A stretch of DNA of 64,000 nucleotides from the NCBI RefSeq assembly GCF_011075055.1, contig NC_058149.1, forward strand, positions 12,654,449 through 12,718,448, given 5' to 3'. The notes under the pieces are model-generated. The model saw only the letters and a program-made list of their open reading frames with translations, did not search any database and had not been told where the DNA came from. This DNA comes from Mangifera indica (taxonomy: Eukaryota > Streptophyta > Magnoliopsida > Sapindales > Anacardiaceae). Shown piece by piece: positions 33,335 through 45,900 of this stretch. The position numbers and the translations under genes were made by a program. Numbering within the stretch: the stretch's first letter is position 1; every line of letters begins with the position of its first letter.

Positions 33335-34260
33335 GTAAGTTTGGTAATTAATCATCACTTCTGTTTTTATTCATACGCATTACTTAGAAAACTTTAGATC
33401 TTGATGTTCTTCATTGTGTAATGTTAAGAAATTTCCAAATAGTTATGTTTAGTTTGCACGAAAATCTTTTAAAATAAATCCAAAATATGAAACTCGAAGA
33501 CATCTTCATTATTATTTTTTTAAATTTTTGTTTCAGCTGATTATTTATGATCTGGATGTACTGTTTAATTTTGTCAGAAACCAGTTGATTATTTAATGAA
33601 GGCCTTGTGAAAGCTTCAATGATGACTGGAATTATATGTTAAAATTTCTATTTCATTTAGCACTTGTTAATCTTTTCCATGATTTGTTTGAAGCTAATTA
33701 TGTAGGAATTTCTTGAAGCAAACGTTGTATCTTTATATATTTTAAGTAAGAAAAATATCTGCATTTTTGGAGCTTGGATTAGGACTTTTCTATTAGACTC
33801 TTGGTGACGAGGCTAAAGATCATAGATTTCTTTTAGTCTCTGAATGTAGAAGATGTAATTGTTCAGTATTCCCTGCGTGAACGAAAGGGAAGTTTGCACC
33901 TGGTATGTTTAGTAAGTTACATTCTTAATTTAATGTTTGTCCTTGAGGCTTCAATTTTCGATGGAATGTTGAGGATGAACTTTGTTGAAGATACGTGAGT
34001 GATTTGATTTAAGCTGAAGTAGCTAACATTATGAGAGGTTTTGACTTATGTTTACTGCAACATAGAGCTAGATGGCAAAAAGGATTCTTTAAGCTTAATC
34101 CTTTTAAGGGGAACAGTCTCTGTTCCTTGCTCTTTTTCCGCCCTTAGATCAAAATTGTCTGATTTAGATATTTCATTTTTTTGTCAAAATAAATGATGTT
34201 TCATAAATATATTAAATTTTGTTGTCATCTGAAAAGGGCTTAGGTTTGTGATGTTACAGT
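33335..34260. other. Unassigned sequence, possibly intronic
   Basis: About 0.9 kb of T-rich sequence without coding signal. The base composition is like that of plant introns, which would fit an intron following the putative signal-peptide exon. Confidence 0.3.
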
Positions 34261-34660
34261 ATCATTTTGGATTTTTGTCCACTGCCTTGGAAGCACAGAA
34301 AAACACCTCCATTTCTAACACATTTCGGTTTTTGAAACATCCCAAAACTGGTACGAAATATTTCGGAGGCATTCCAGAACTTTGAAAAATTTTGAAACAC
34401 GTTTCAGTAGAAGAAATACATCTTAAAAAAAAAAAAAAAGAAATTGACACATCGTTTACGTTTTCTAACCCTAAGTGTCCCTAATTCTCAAATTGAATTC
34501 ATCTCCTCTCCTCTGCTCTTTGGCGTGTTACTTATCTCCTCTCCAGCGTATTATAAAAATTGTTGTGTATTGTTGTTTTCTTCTTTTGTATCTACATCTA
34601 CTTATGTTGAAACAATTTGCAGTGTGGCATTATTCTTTTTTTATTATTTATTTTTATACG

Positions 34661-34859
34661 ATTATTGTTGTTGTCATTACTATTGTTAATTTGATTGGCT
34701 CTGTTATTCAACAGCCTTGACTTTTCTTCCAAATCTCAAAGGGTTGCATCAGCAGTTGCTTCCTATTAGGCATGAAGAATTTTGAAACACGTCTATTATT
34801 GTTGTTGTCATGACTATTGTTAGTATGATTGGCTCTGTTATTCAATAGCCTTGACTTTT
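34661..34859. repeat. 65-bp direct repeat pair
   Basis: 34,661-34,725 and 34,795-34,859 (both from attattgttgttgtcat to agccttgactttt) are identical at 61 of 65 positions. The second copy lies in the loop of the inverted repeat described separately. Confidence 0.9.
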
Positions 34860-34918
34860 AATCTATCTTCATGCCTAATAGGAAGCGACTACTACTGTAA
34901 CTCTTCAAGATTTGGAAG
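34726..34918. repeat. Inverted repeat with 53-nt arms and 87-nt loop
   Basis: Arm 1, 34,726-34,778, starts cttccaaatct and ends gcttcctattaggcatgaag. Arm 2, 34,866-34,918, is its reverse complement at roughly 80-85% of positions. An RNA through the region could fold into a long imperfect stem. Confidence 0.8.
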
Positions 34919-35075
34919 AAAATAAAAATAGAGGTTGTTATATTTTTGCTATAAAATTTTTATATTTATAAACAAAAAACCTTATGTTTTTCATATTTAT
35001 ACATTTTTCCACGTTTCTGTTTTCTATATTTTTAAGAAAATGTGTTTCAACATTTATGTTTCCGTACTACATATT

Positions 35076-35998
35076 CTATTGCACGTGCCCAAATCTTAGT
35101 AGGTTCATTAAGAGAACTTTCTCCAATGAGAAGAATGCATTCGGACTTCCATTTTTCACAAAATGGTTGGCTTAACTAGAAATAAATACGAGTCTAACCA
35201 TAGTAGTGCCATCTATTCAACATGCTAGAAATGCAGCTAAACATAACAGAGTATTACATGTTGAAAGCTTGAAGTCACTTGACATAATAGAGTATTACAA
35301 AGGCTTAGAAGTATGTAATTTTGGTACCCTGATAATTGGGTGATTTTGTAATTTGTTGTTTAGATATCTGATGTATTTGGGTGCATAGATTGTGTTGTCT
35401 CATTAAACTAAGTCCATTGGTATACTGAAAGGTTTAATCAGTTTACTAAAGACAAGCTCTTCTCAGAAATGGTCTAAACCACTATTCATCTTCTTTGCAC
35501 TTCTTTTCATTCAAATATGAATGAGGATCAGCGTGTATCGAGTGGAGTGCCTTCATCTTTCAGGTGATTGGTTCCAATATATGTCTAAAATGGGTAATTT
35601 GGTTGAAACATAACTTAGGAAAAATTAGTAAACAAAAAGGCTTTATGGCATCTATTGTTGTTTTATTGGTTTGAATGTGACTATGAAACCTACGGTTGGA
35701 GATGCTTGAATGTTAGAGGATGGAAATTCTTGATTTCATGGGTTTTTTTATGGATACTCTGTAATTTGTATGTAGGCAATGTCTTAAGTTTTTTCATGTG
35801 CACCCTTTTGATTATTTTTAATAGAAGGTCCTTTGTAACGTGTTTCTTGCAGAATAAACTGTTTTTTTTTCTGAGACAGTTGTATCCCTTATTGGAAACT
35901 AGTTCATTATGTCTGAGGGAGTAGTTTGACATAGTTGCACTGCATCACAGAAAATTGCCAAAGGTCATATGCCAAGGGGAGTGGGAGGACTTTCAACA
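35076..35998. other. Upstream region of the TMEM222-like gene
   Basis: No recognised gene. Frames such as 35,655-35,924 are chance frames in T-rich DNA. Two acceptor-like sites (ctgagacag at 35,879 and gcatcacag near 35,951) may mark splicing of a 5' UTR intron. Confidence 0.35.
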
Positions 35999-37034
35999 AT
36001 GAATATAAAAGCAGTCTATGATGTTGAATGTATGAGTAGTTCTACATCTAGAATTCAGCATGAGCTGTGGCCGCTCAACGACATTAATCCAAAGGCAGCA
36101 AAGTTTCCATGTTGTTTAGTTTGGACTCCGCTCCCAGTTGTTTCGTGGCTGGCACCTTTCATTGGGCATGTTGGAATTTGCAGGGAGGATGGAATTATTT
36201 TGGATTTTTCAAGTTCCAACTTTGTGAATGCTGATGATTTTGCTTTTGGTGCTGTTGCCAGATATCTTCAGCTTGATCGGAATCAGGTAGAGATCTAATA
36301 TTTTGGTGGCTCCCTAATTAACCTGTTTATTGTGTATGCTTATTCACTCCCTTGCAATCAGTTGAACTCAAAAGATGTACCACAATCATCATAATCAACG
36401 TTTGAATCTAAGGCTCTTACGGTCATTTATTTCTGCTTATCCATTAATGATTATATTTGTCATTCATGTGATTTTACCATATTTTCGAAACTCAGATAAT
36501 TTTTTCTCATCATAATTCTGAATATTCATCATTGCTTTATGATGAGGGATCATTATGAGTGCCTAGAACTGCCTCTCCTGACCATGTTGTGAAATTTGAA
36601 ATGTTAAACAGTGTTGCTTTCCCCCAAATCTGGCTGCACACACATGCAATCATGGTTATCGTCACACAGAATTTGGAACAGCAATCACATGGGATGACGC
36701 ATTACAGTCGAGTGTGTGTCAATTTGAACACAAAACTTACAACCTATTTACATGCAACTGCCACTCTTTCGTTGCCAATTGTCTGAACAGGCTCTGTTAT
36801 GGTGGATCAATGGGTTGGAACATGATTAATGTGGCAGCTCTGATACTTTTTAAGGGACAATGGATTAACAGCATGTCGATTATACGATCGTTTCTCCCAT
36901 TCTTGTTCGTGCTCTGCACAGGTGTATTAATGGTGGGCTGGCCGTTCCTGATTGGGTTGTTCTCATTTTCTCTCCTCCTTCTGGGGTGGTTTGTATTTGG
37001 TACCTATTGCGCCAAGGGCTTGGTAGAATGCTAG
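35999..37034 (+). CDS. TMEM222 / DUF778 family membrane protein
   Basis: Two exons, 35,999-36,286 and 36,612-37,034, join in frame (LDRNQ|CCFPPN) to 236 aa. The protein begins MNIKAVYDVE, as do plant homologues, and contains the family blocks HELWPLNDINPKAAKFPCC, VWTPLPVVSWLAPFIGHVGI, FVNADDFAFGAVARYLQLD, HKTYNLFTCNCHSFVANCLN and CYGGSMGWNMINVA. The C-terminal third is strongly hydrophobic (FLPFLFVLCTGVLMVGW, FLIGLFSFSLLLLGWFVF), suggesting two or three membrane helices. The molecular role in plants is not established. An in-frame ATG at 35,969 would add ten residues; 35,999 is preferred because family members start there. The gene converges with the CBL10 gene; their stop codons are 642 bp apart. 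Confidence 0.92.
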
Positions 37035-37676
37035 TTCCTGGCGTCATCATTATTGTTTAGGTTTTGCTTTGTCAAAGAAGAAAAAATGGTACAGTTTACT
37101 GTTTCTTCTGAAAATTATGATCATAGGACATGTTAAACAGATGTAGCAAATTTACAGCAGGAAGCTTTACTGATGTTACAAAGTATAAAGTCTATGCCGC
37201 ATCAAGGAACTGAACTAATCTTAGATTTGATTTAGAATAGAAATAGAACTTTTGGTTTCATTTTTTTAACTTCCCATCTTGGTTCTGATTGTTTAGGTTT
37301 GATTTTTTATTCTCAGGCATAACAATTTTTAAAATGTGCCTTTGATGTTTTGACACATGTCAAATGGGTTAATGTAGTTGGAGACAACATGACGTACTAT
37401 ATAGATAAATTTGAGTCATATTAGATCAACCCAAAACTATTTCAATAAGGGTTAGGGTTAATAACCCAAATTAATACAACATGAATATCATTTAATAATA
37501 TGAACTGCTAGATCTAACTGCACCTGCTTTAGCTTCGATCATATGAAACAAAGCCCATCAGTAACACATGAACTGTCTAGCAGGATCACAGCCTCCTTGA
37601 AGCAGTGTCGCAGTAAATCCATAAGACACAATGCAGCTTCTTATGTACTAAATCGCCATGATCGAATGTTGGATTT
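37035..37676. other. Shared 3' flank between two convergent genes
   Basis: The 642 bp hold the 3' UTRs of the TMEM222-like gene (plus) and the CBL10 gene (minus). No other coding sequence was recognised; the frames at 37,543-37,924 are shadows of the CBL10 terminal exons. Confidence 0.6.
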
Positions 37677-40600
37677 TCAGTCTTCAACCTCAGTACTGAA
37701 AACAAAACTGGGAAATATTGTGGTGACATCCCTGGAAGTTGATAATAATTAAAATAAGCATCAGAATCAGCTTTGCAAGGGATCTCTTGGGGATCAGACA
37801 AACAATCAGAAAACATAGGATAAAAAACGATCAAAATTCTAATGCAGAGCGAATCGCATACTTTAAATAAGGAAGAGTCATGTTCTTCAAAAGAGATGGA
37901 TTTCGAATCACAAATTCCTTCCATTCTTCTTTGCTGATTCGACCATCCTTGTCCATATCAGCATCAGCAAATGTCTGCAGGGTCAGCAGAGGATGCGATG
38001 GGTATCAAATTGCCCAGAAAATATTCAAGGAAGCTGAAATGATCACCTTACTTTGTCAATGATAGCTTCAAGAAGGTCATCCGGCAAACTTATTTCAGAT
38101 TCATTCAGAATGGCAATTACCATCTGCTTAACCTGAAAACATTCTCTAAACAAATTAGCTAAAAGGCCAACAAATGCCCTGGAACATCAATTATCAGTAG
38201 TTTTCAGAATTCAACTACCGACAACGAAAAAATTCGAGACAGTTACTCACTTCATCCCGCTCAATACACCCTTTTTGTCTAAGATCGTATAGCCTAAAAG
38301 CAACTGCAAAATAACATGTAAAAGAGAAAAGACTGAAGATTAACATTTCTTAAACCAAAATTTGGTTGCATATGATTCCAAAATTTTTTCTTCAGAACTC
38401 TTACAATCAATTTTCTCTTCCATAGGGGCATAGGGATGGAAGACATTGAGTGCATGAATAAATTCCTCAAATTCAATGACACCATTTTTCTTTTCATCAA
38501 AAAGATAAAAAACCTACAAAAAAAATGCAGCAGTTATATACATGAATTGATGTGTAATACCAAAGGAAAACTTCTTCTGTTAAGAACCATATGAAGTCTG
38601 CCAACAAATTTGTAAAGCTTGATGCTGGTATATCAAACTTGTGAAACTTTAATGTTGATTACCCGGTCCAGAAAAAGATTCTCGCCATGTCGGGTATTGA
38701 AAAGTGCCAACTGGAGCTCTTCCTACAAGTTAACAGTCATAAACAATAACCAATAAAAAAGAATCAAACAAAAACACTGATGCATACCCAAAATGAAAGA
38801 GGACACCTTTAATTGACACAAGTGCGAGTGACTATAAGACACCTTTTATGTCGCCAGTTCTGCTTGGATATTCTTTAATTTCTTTTCTTTTTTCAACAGC
38901 TCTTAAATCATCATCCAGACCAAAATTCTAGGAACAAGTTCTTGATACCAGTATGATAATATTGCACTACTGGCCCAAGAATCTAATTCAAGAGAGACAT
39001 TCAGTCTTATATTCTTGTTTTCTACAATTTTAGAATATTGAGTCAACCATTTTATGATTTAACAGAAGGAATTGAAATAATTCTTAACAATCTCGACCTT
39101 GAATTAAATTCCATCAGCTTGGATGAAAAACCTCTACACTGAAAAGTGCTTTTGCATTCACTCATCATCTTAGTGGAATGATAGGAAACTACACCAACTA
39201 AACAGTCTTAGTCCAATATTCAACACAAAACAAGGAATTTTATTTAGTAGGCTTACTCTCCACACTCCAAAACAATTATTCTTGCAACAAAATTGAAAAT
39301 AATAAAAAGATGTCCCGGCAATAGAGGTGCAAGTCCCCCACTAGGCTGAAAGCCCCTTAAAGATTTAAGGAATTCTTCCTTGATCTTTTCATCTTCTTCT
39401 CTTCACTTTTTACAGTCTCTTCCAGCTATGTTATCTCTTAATTTTCCTTGATCTTTGCTTGTTTCTTTTGCCGAGATTACAGTTGCCGTTAGCTTACTGT
39501 CCTCTGATGTTTTGCTCATAACTGTAATATTCCCTGATAATCTATTCAAGATTAAAGCCTCCATCTCTCTGTACTCTAGTAATCTATTATTAATTCCCTT
39601 TTGTTTCCTTTCGTATTCCAGCTCCATCTCTCTATCTTCCAGCAATATGCCATTATTTCCCTATTGTATTCCTGCTTGACAGGTGGCCTAACATAGGCCA
39701 ACTGTTTCAACTAAGCATTTAACAAAACTTCCCAAAAGCTACACTGTTCTTAAACTCAATTTTTCTAACTAAAAATATTACTGCACACTCAACATAGGGA
39801 GAAGAACACAAAACACATTAGATGATTGTTCAGCCTCATCTAGAGTAATGCAAAAGTGTAGGATCTGGGTATAATCCAGTAGAAAATAAATTACAAAAAA
39901 CAAATCCTAAAGTAGATTTTCTACATAAGAATTACTTCTGAAATGGAATCCCCAGAGCAAATTTGTCAGAAATTATCACAAACTGAAATCCTTCAATCCC
40001 TTACTTCAAACATGACAAGTGTTGATCGAATATTTCAGAAGCTATTAAAACACAAGAGCCTAATGTAATACCGAGTTCAATATACCAGGCCCTGTAATTT
40101 CAATTCAAAGTGCAAATGTTTTACAGGTTCTGAACTAATCAAAGACCACAAGAAAATATTACAACAGAACTTCTATGCTACAAAAACTAAGGAAAGAAAG
40201 TTAAGATTTACAATTTACCTTGTGAATCAACCCATCCTTGATAATCGAACAACTCAAGTGATCATAAAGCTCATGCAAAGCCTCCAGTTCATTGACAGTA
40301 ACTGCATGAGCAAAAGCGCCAGCATTGACATCCCAGTTATCGCACTAAATAAAAAAACCACTGTCAGACTGTAATTTTCAAAAACCTTTCCCTAGATACA
40401 GGTCTCTTCTTCATACGGGTATGCTTAGACATTACAAACCCAGTTCGCATAAGAACCAAAAACATACAATTAAAATGTTGTAAAGTCTCAAGGACCAATC
40501 AAATTTCAAAAGCAGAAGCAAAGGAAGAGGACAAAATTACATCGAGATTCATCAGCGAGTCGAGCCAGATCTCTGACGGCTAGACGGGCTTTCTTGGGGG

Positions 40601-40754
40601 GTTGCCGATTCTCGCAACAGCCAACGAAAGAGACAACTAGAGCCTCAATGATGGCAATGAACGGTATACAAGCTGTACAGATTCGTTCCACTACAGAAAG
40701 AGAGCTCGACCTCTGTTCAAATAAACAAATCAAAAAACAAGCATCAATCAACAA
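37677..40754 (-). CDS. CBL10: Calcineurin B-like calcium sensor, CBL10 type
   Basis: Eight minus-strand exons join in frame: 40,754-40,541; 40,301-40,219; 38,722-38,663; 38,513-38,405; 38,303-38,251; 38,132-38,052; 37,974-37,862; 37,731-37,677 (255 aa with this start). CBL proteins bind Ca2+ and recruit CIPK kinases; CBL10 sends CIPK24/SOS2 to the tonoplast or plasma membrane in salt tolerance. EF-hand loops visible: [24 protein letters not shown] and [14 protein letters not shown], plus the divergent first hand after [10 protein letters not shown]. The C-terminus [15 protein letters not shown] holds the FPSF motif phosphorylated by CIPKs. CBL10 is marked by an N-terminal hydrophobic anchor instead of a myristoylation site; here it is [20 protein letters not shown] after RSSSLSVVE. 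The start is uncertain: tttgaacag just before AGGTCGAGC could be an acceptor, with a short first exon further upstream. Confidence 0.93.
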
Positions 40755-41108
40755 TCTGGAGGCGCGGTCTCAAGAACATCAGATAAACCATATGATACAT
40801 TATAAAAGATAGCCCTCATAAAAGAGCCATTATTGCTGAAGTCCATGAAGCAGGCAAAAAGAAGACTCAAAAAAAGCATGGCATGCTTTGCTTCGCCGTC
40901 TGTAAATATAGAGAGAGGCGTGTACAACTGCAACGCCACCTCGTCGGCCGAATCAATCGATCATTATCCGACTATTTTGTGTCTGTGCTATACACACGTG
41001 GCAGTCTGTGTCTGGTGAGTTGTCATGCTAATGGCGCCTGCTTTCATGACGTAAAAGTTAAAACAAGAAAAACAGTTTTTTATGAAGAAATTTTTTTGTT
41101 TCACGTAA
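40755..41108. promoter_or_regulatory. Upstream region of CBL10 with a G-box/ABRE-like site
   Basis: CACGTGGC lies at 40,995-41,002, about 240 bp before the annotated CBL10 start. ACGTGGC is the core of ABA-response elements bound by bZIP factors. An overlapping antisense frame of 63 codons (40,748-40,939) may be leader sequence or a short first exon region. Confidence 0.4.
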
Positions 41109-41588
41109 GGGTGCGTTTGGTTGGCGGTAAAATAGATTACTTTGATAATCTATTTTTTATTCTCTTATTTGGTTTATCAGTAATAAAAGATTACAGTAAT
41201 CTTCTATTATCAATACTGACATGGTAGGTAATATAGGTGGTAATCTGATTATCACCTTCACCTTAGGTATTTAAAGATTACTGGGGTAATCTTGAGTTTA
41301 TTATAGAAAAATTATTATTTATTAATTTTTTGAGATAAAAATAAATTTATTTTTAATTAATATGACAAATAATATAAAAAATATTTAAAAATGTTTATAT
41401 TCAAGGACATTTAAATAAAATAATTTACTAGTAATCTTTTATTATCTTTAACCAAACATAATAATTATTTATACCTATCAAATTTTATCAAACATAGTAA
41501 TCATTTATACCCAGTAATCTTCTAAGTAATCTATCTTTAAGGTAATCTTTCTATTTTAATAATCAAACATTACCCAAATCAAACGCCC
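41109..41588. mobile_element. Tourist-like (PIF/Harbinger) MITE, 480 bp, intact
   Basis: The left end GGGTGCGTTTGGTTGG and right end CAAATCAAACGCCC are inverted, flanked by TAA on both sides (41,106-41,108 and 41,589-41,591). It aligns over nearly its full length with the 478-bp copy at 8,442-8,919 and, inverted, with the split copy at 755-2,248. Short subterminal repeats (taatctattttt, agtaatctt) occur. No coding sequence. Confidence 0.8.
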
Positions 41589-41591
41589 TAA

Positions 41592-42730
41592 ATGATTATC
41601 TCTCTCTTTTCCTTTTTATAAATTAGTTAAAATAACCGCCTTTAATGTGTTTACACAAAATAATTTGACCGCCCACCCGGCGAGGTCCCACATGTGGGGC
41701 AAGTGATTGCATTCAACCACTTAATAATAAGGTTTTTTTTTTTTAAGGTCAAATGGCTATTTCCATCCCAAGCGATAATTCTCATTCTTTAATTTAAAAA
41801 AAAAATCTCAATAATTTTTATTATTAAAAAGTATTTATATTATTCCAATCAAATATTATTATAAAAATATAATTAAATATTATTTTATTAAAAATATTAT
41901 GATAACATTTTTATTAAACTAAATATGAATAACATATGATAAGGATATAAATTATTTTTAAAAAAAAATTTTGGAGTAAATGAAAATTTTTCTCTTATCT
42001 TGTTTAATAAAAATATTATCCAAAACATGTGATTTTACATAATTAGTACTTGCGTCTATATTTGTAAAATAATATTTTTATTTTTAATTAAAATTAATAT
42101 AAATTAATTTTTTTTTGTGTAAAGTATTATTTAATCAAAGAGCTTTTTTTTTTTAATTTTGTCAGTAATTTTATAAAAAAAATTAATTGATTTAGTTCAC
42201 AAATTTAATAAATAAGTAAAAATTTAATTTTTTTCAAACTATTAATTTATAAAAAAATTAATCGATTTAGTAAATAAATTTATAAAAAATTAATTTTAAC
42301 AAATTTAATAAAAATAAAAGAATAATATTATATGTATAATTAAATTATATTAATTTATTGTATAAATTAATTCAATAATATTGGATTGGATAATTTTAAA
42401 ATTAAAAAAATAAACAATCATTTTTAATCATAAATTACTCAATTTATTTTAAAAGCATTATTTTTTTTCAAACAAGTCGATAAAAATTATTTATAATAAG
42501 TGAATTAAGTGATTAATACTTCTTTTATCTTATATAAGACATTAGAATTGTATTTAGTGATTAATGACGTCAATAACAGAAAATATATCTTTTTGTGGGT
42601 TTTATTTTAAAATATATATTTTAATTGTTTATTTAATCTATTATACCGGGGATGAATAAATTTAAATTTAATTTTATTATAATAATAAATTCGAAAGTAT
42701 ATGAAAACACGTCAAGCTTGAGTATCTTCC
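41592..42730. other. AT-rich intergenic DNA between CBL10 and HDA2
   Basis: Over 1 kb of extremely AT-rich sequence with A/T homopolymer runs and no open frame of note. No repeat boundaries could be defined. Confidence 0.5.
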
Positions 42731-42733
42731 CAC

Positions 42734-42743
42734 GCCACGTGGC
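42734..42743. promoter_or_regulatory. Palindromic G-box upstream of HDA2
   Basis: GCCACGTGGC is a perfect 10-bp palindrome with the CACGTG core, 177 bp before the HDA2 start. It lies in one of two degenerate copies of a GC-richer unit (cccacgccacgtggcagcgc and cccacgctccatagcagcgc), the second lacking the palindrome. Confidence 0.5.
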
Positions 42744-42919
42744 AGCGCCTTTAACCCGCTTCGAGCCAAATGAATCGGATTCCCACGCTCCATAGCAGCG
42801 CTTTTAAGCCACGCTGTAAGATCAACCAATTTCAATCCAACGTGTTGCTCAACGCCGCTTTTTATATTTCCACCGTTGTCCACTCTATTTAATTATTCGT
42901 AGTTACGGGACGATTTCCC

Positions 42920-45900
42920 ATGAAGAACCAATTCAGACCGATCATTGTGGAGTCAACTCGGAAACTCGGTAAACCCATTCTTTATGTTCTGCTGGCATTC
43001 GTCACCGTCAAAGTCTCTAATTCTCTGTATCGCTACTTGCATAATCATTCGATGTCATCGTCGTCTTCAACTTCAAGTGCAACTGATGCTGAAACTCTCC
43101 GGCGAAACCGAATTCTCTCCAGCAAGCTCTACTTCGATGTTCCTCCCTCCAAGGTAACCTAACACTGACATGTTTCTATATGAGAATTTATGCGTGTTTC
43201 ATTTCATTTGGACTGTTAATTTATTGTTTGAACGAATAGGTCCCGGTGGTTTACTCACCTGCTTACGATATTTCGTTTTTTGGAATAGAGAAACTGTAAG
43301 AGGCTCTAACCTTTTTTTTCTCTCAGTTTATGTGATTTTGTGTTTATATTACTACTACGATTATTTTTAGAATGGACTGGTGAAAGAAATGTAAACGTAT
43401 ATGATCAATTTGAATTTCAGAAGATTATAAATTAGTTTAGTTGACTAGCCTATATATACGCATAACATTATTATTCAATTAGAGTTTGGACGAGCTTGTT
43501 AAATGTTGCCTTTGTAACTTAAACATGGTGTCTGGACGGGGCAGCTGCCTATTGTAGCTAATTCAAGCCATTCCCAGATTTTTAGCTTTGGACTTATTTG
43601 TTTTGACCTTTTCCCAGCTCAAGATAAAATTCACTCCATTATTATTGCTCCCTGTCAAACAATTTTGACTTACGTATGCTGTAACTTTCCATAACAGAAT
43701 TTTGTGCTAATGATGGATGATGTAAAAAATCCTATTTCATTAAATATGGTGGATTGTGGACTGAACTTGAGCAGACAATTGACTGTTTTCTTGACTTCTC
43801 TGTGCAATTGATGAAGGCACCCATTTGATTCTTCTAAATGGGGTCGTATATGCCAGTTCCTCAATTTGGCTGGTGTTTTGGACAAAAGTCGAATTGTTGA
43901 GCCAGTGGAAGCTTCAAAAGAGGATCTCCTTGTGGTAATTTCTATATATTTAAGACAATCAGTGACACATTATGACTATAGAAGTTGATATCGAAGTATT
44001 CACATAGCTGGCATCAAGCTTTGTTTTCAAGCTGTTTAGAAGGCAATATTGACTTGTAAATGAAAAGCCTTACTTTATGAGTCTGCTGTTCTTAAGGATT
44101 ATCAAACCCTGCATAGCATGCAACCAATTTGTGCTAGACCGTGGAACAGTTGTAAAGTCCAATTTCAGCTCAGTGATATGCATAGATGTACAAATGGGTC
44201 CTTAATTCATATGCATTATGCACATGACTTGCCATAAAGTAAGAATTTTATCTTAGTATTAGTATATTGTGAGAATTTTAAGTGGTAATTCTGGTCAAAA
44301 GGCCATACTTAACTTGGTCTTCTGTAATAAGGACTTAATAGAGCTGTTATTTTTAGATTTAGTTTATGTAACTTGAGACTGATTGTCTCTGAATTAATTT
44401 TTCTTCTGAGTATACCTTATGCATCTTGTTCACTTTTTACCTATTGTATAGTTTAGAGACCCCAAAAAATATGGTTCTCCACCATCAAAATTCGCTTCAT
44501 TTTTCTAGGTAAAGGAGATTAATTAGAAGGAAGTTTTTTTTTTTTTTTGGAATTCTTCTGGTGAATTCATTATCTTGATATACTTTGCATTCTTTAAATG
44601 CTTGAGATAGCTGTTCTGAGAGACTATGATGTGTTTTACGATATTTTATAATTTGGAACCTACTCAATTCTTCAAAGATGGTGATCATATTTTATTCTGC
44701 ACCAACAAACACTGTTTCATCTCAACCAAGTTATGGTATTGCAATTTGCATGAGATGAATAAATGACTACAGAATAGCTACATGTTTAGTCACTGTAAAA
44801 TGTTAGGAAACTATATGCAAACTTAATGTTTTGTGCAATCAGGTGCATACAGAATCATATTTGGATAGTCTGAAGAGCAGCCTAAAAGTTGCCACAATAA
44901 TGGAGGTAATGCATAAGGGCTTTATCTGCAGCTAATCTTTACTTCATGATTATTTTCTTTAAGATTGTAGTACATATTAAACTTATTAAGCAAGTGCATA
45001 TGTTGGTGTGCTATTTGAAATGAATTCATTAAATGCTAGAAAGGGGGTGAGTGATGTCAAGCCATTTAAAAAAACTGCAGAATTAGTTCAATTATAATGA
45101 CTTTGATTTAATGGAACAACCAAGCTTATAATTAACTTCTGGCATGACTTAATAGTTTGATCCTTGGAGTAAACAGTTTCATGTCGTGTGAATGATATAT
45201 TTTACTAATTCAACGTGCTACCATAAATAGGTCCCTCCTGTTGCACTAGTTCCCAACTTTCTTGTGCAGAAGAATGTTCTTTATCGATTTCGCAAGCAGG
45301 TGAATCATCATCTGTCCTGAAATTTATTCTCAGTTGGATTTCTTTTCTGAAATTGGATTATACTGATTGTAAGACTGACTGCAGGTGGGTGGAACAATAC
45401 TGGCAGGCAAGCTGGCAAGAGAGCGAGGATGGGCTATCAATATTGGAGGAGGGTTTCATCACTGTTCTTCAAATAATGGAGGTGGATTTTGTGCTTATGC
45501 AGACATTTCTCTTTGCATACATTATACCTTCGTTAAGTCAAATATATCAAGGTATTAATACCTCAGCTCGGATGAAATAAATGCACTGTTTCAATTTTAA
45601 CTTGGAACTTAGATCTCAGTTGACAGTTACCTTTTTATGAAACTTCTTTTCATCATCATCTCGAATGCAGGGTCATGATAATTGATCTTGATGCGCATCA
45701 AGGAAATGGTCATGAAAAGGACTTTTCTAATGACGGTACGTCACTTATTTGTCCTGATGGTGCTTTATTTAGCTTTTTTTTGGAATCTCAAAGGGGACAT
45801 ATATTCTAACAGGGCGAGTTTATATTCTGGACATGTACAACCCTGGAATATATCCATTTGTAAGTTGCAAGCTCCTAAAATTAAGCTACTGATTCTTTGA

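Larger units (their letters stand above)
34261..35075. mobile_element. Unclassified dispersed element, copy 1, containing a foldback
   Basis: Its left part (gaaatatttcggaggcattc, gaaacacgtttc) and right part (ttatgtttttcatatttata, ttttaagaaaatgtgtttca) match the left and right parts of the sequence at 61,648-62,138. Both copies hold ctcctctcttct-type tracts near the left third. The ends are not resolved, and no coding sequence is seen. The middle carries an extra insertion with a direct and an inverted repeat. Confidence 0.5.

Noticed and set aside
38294..39645. Minus-strand frames between CBL10 exons 2 and 3, including a Glu/Arg-rich 80-codon frame at 39,403-39,645
   Set aside because: They lie in the 1.5-kb CBL10 intron or overlap its exons. 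The Glu/Arg-rich frame has no homologue I recognise and an open complement, so it is treated as intronic.
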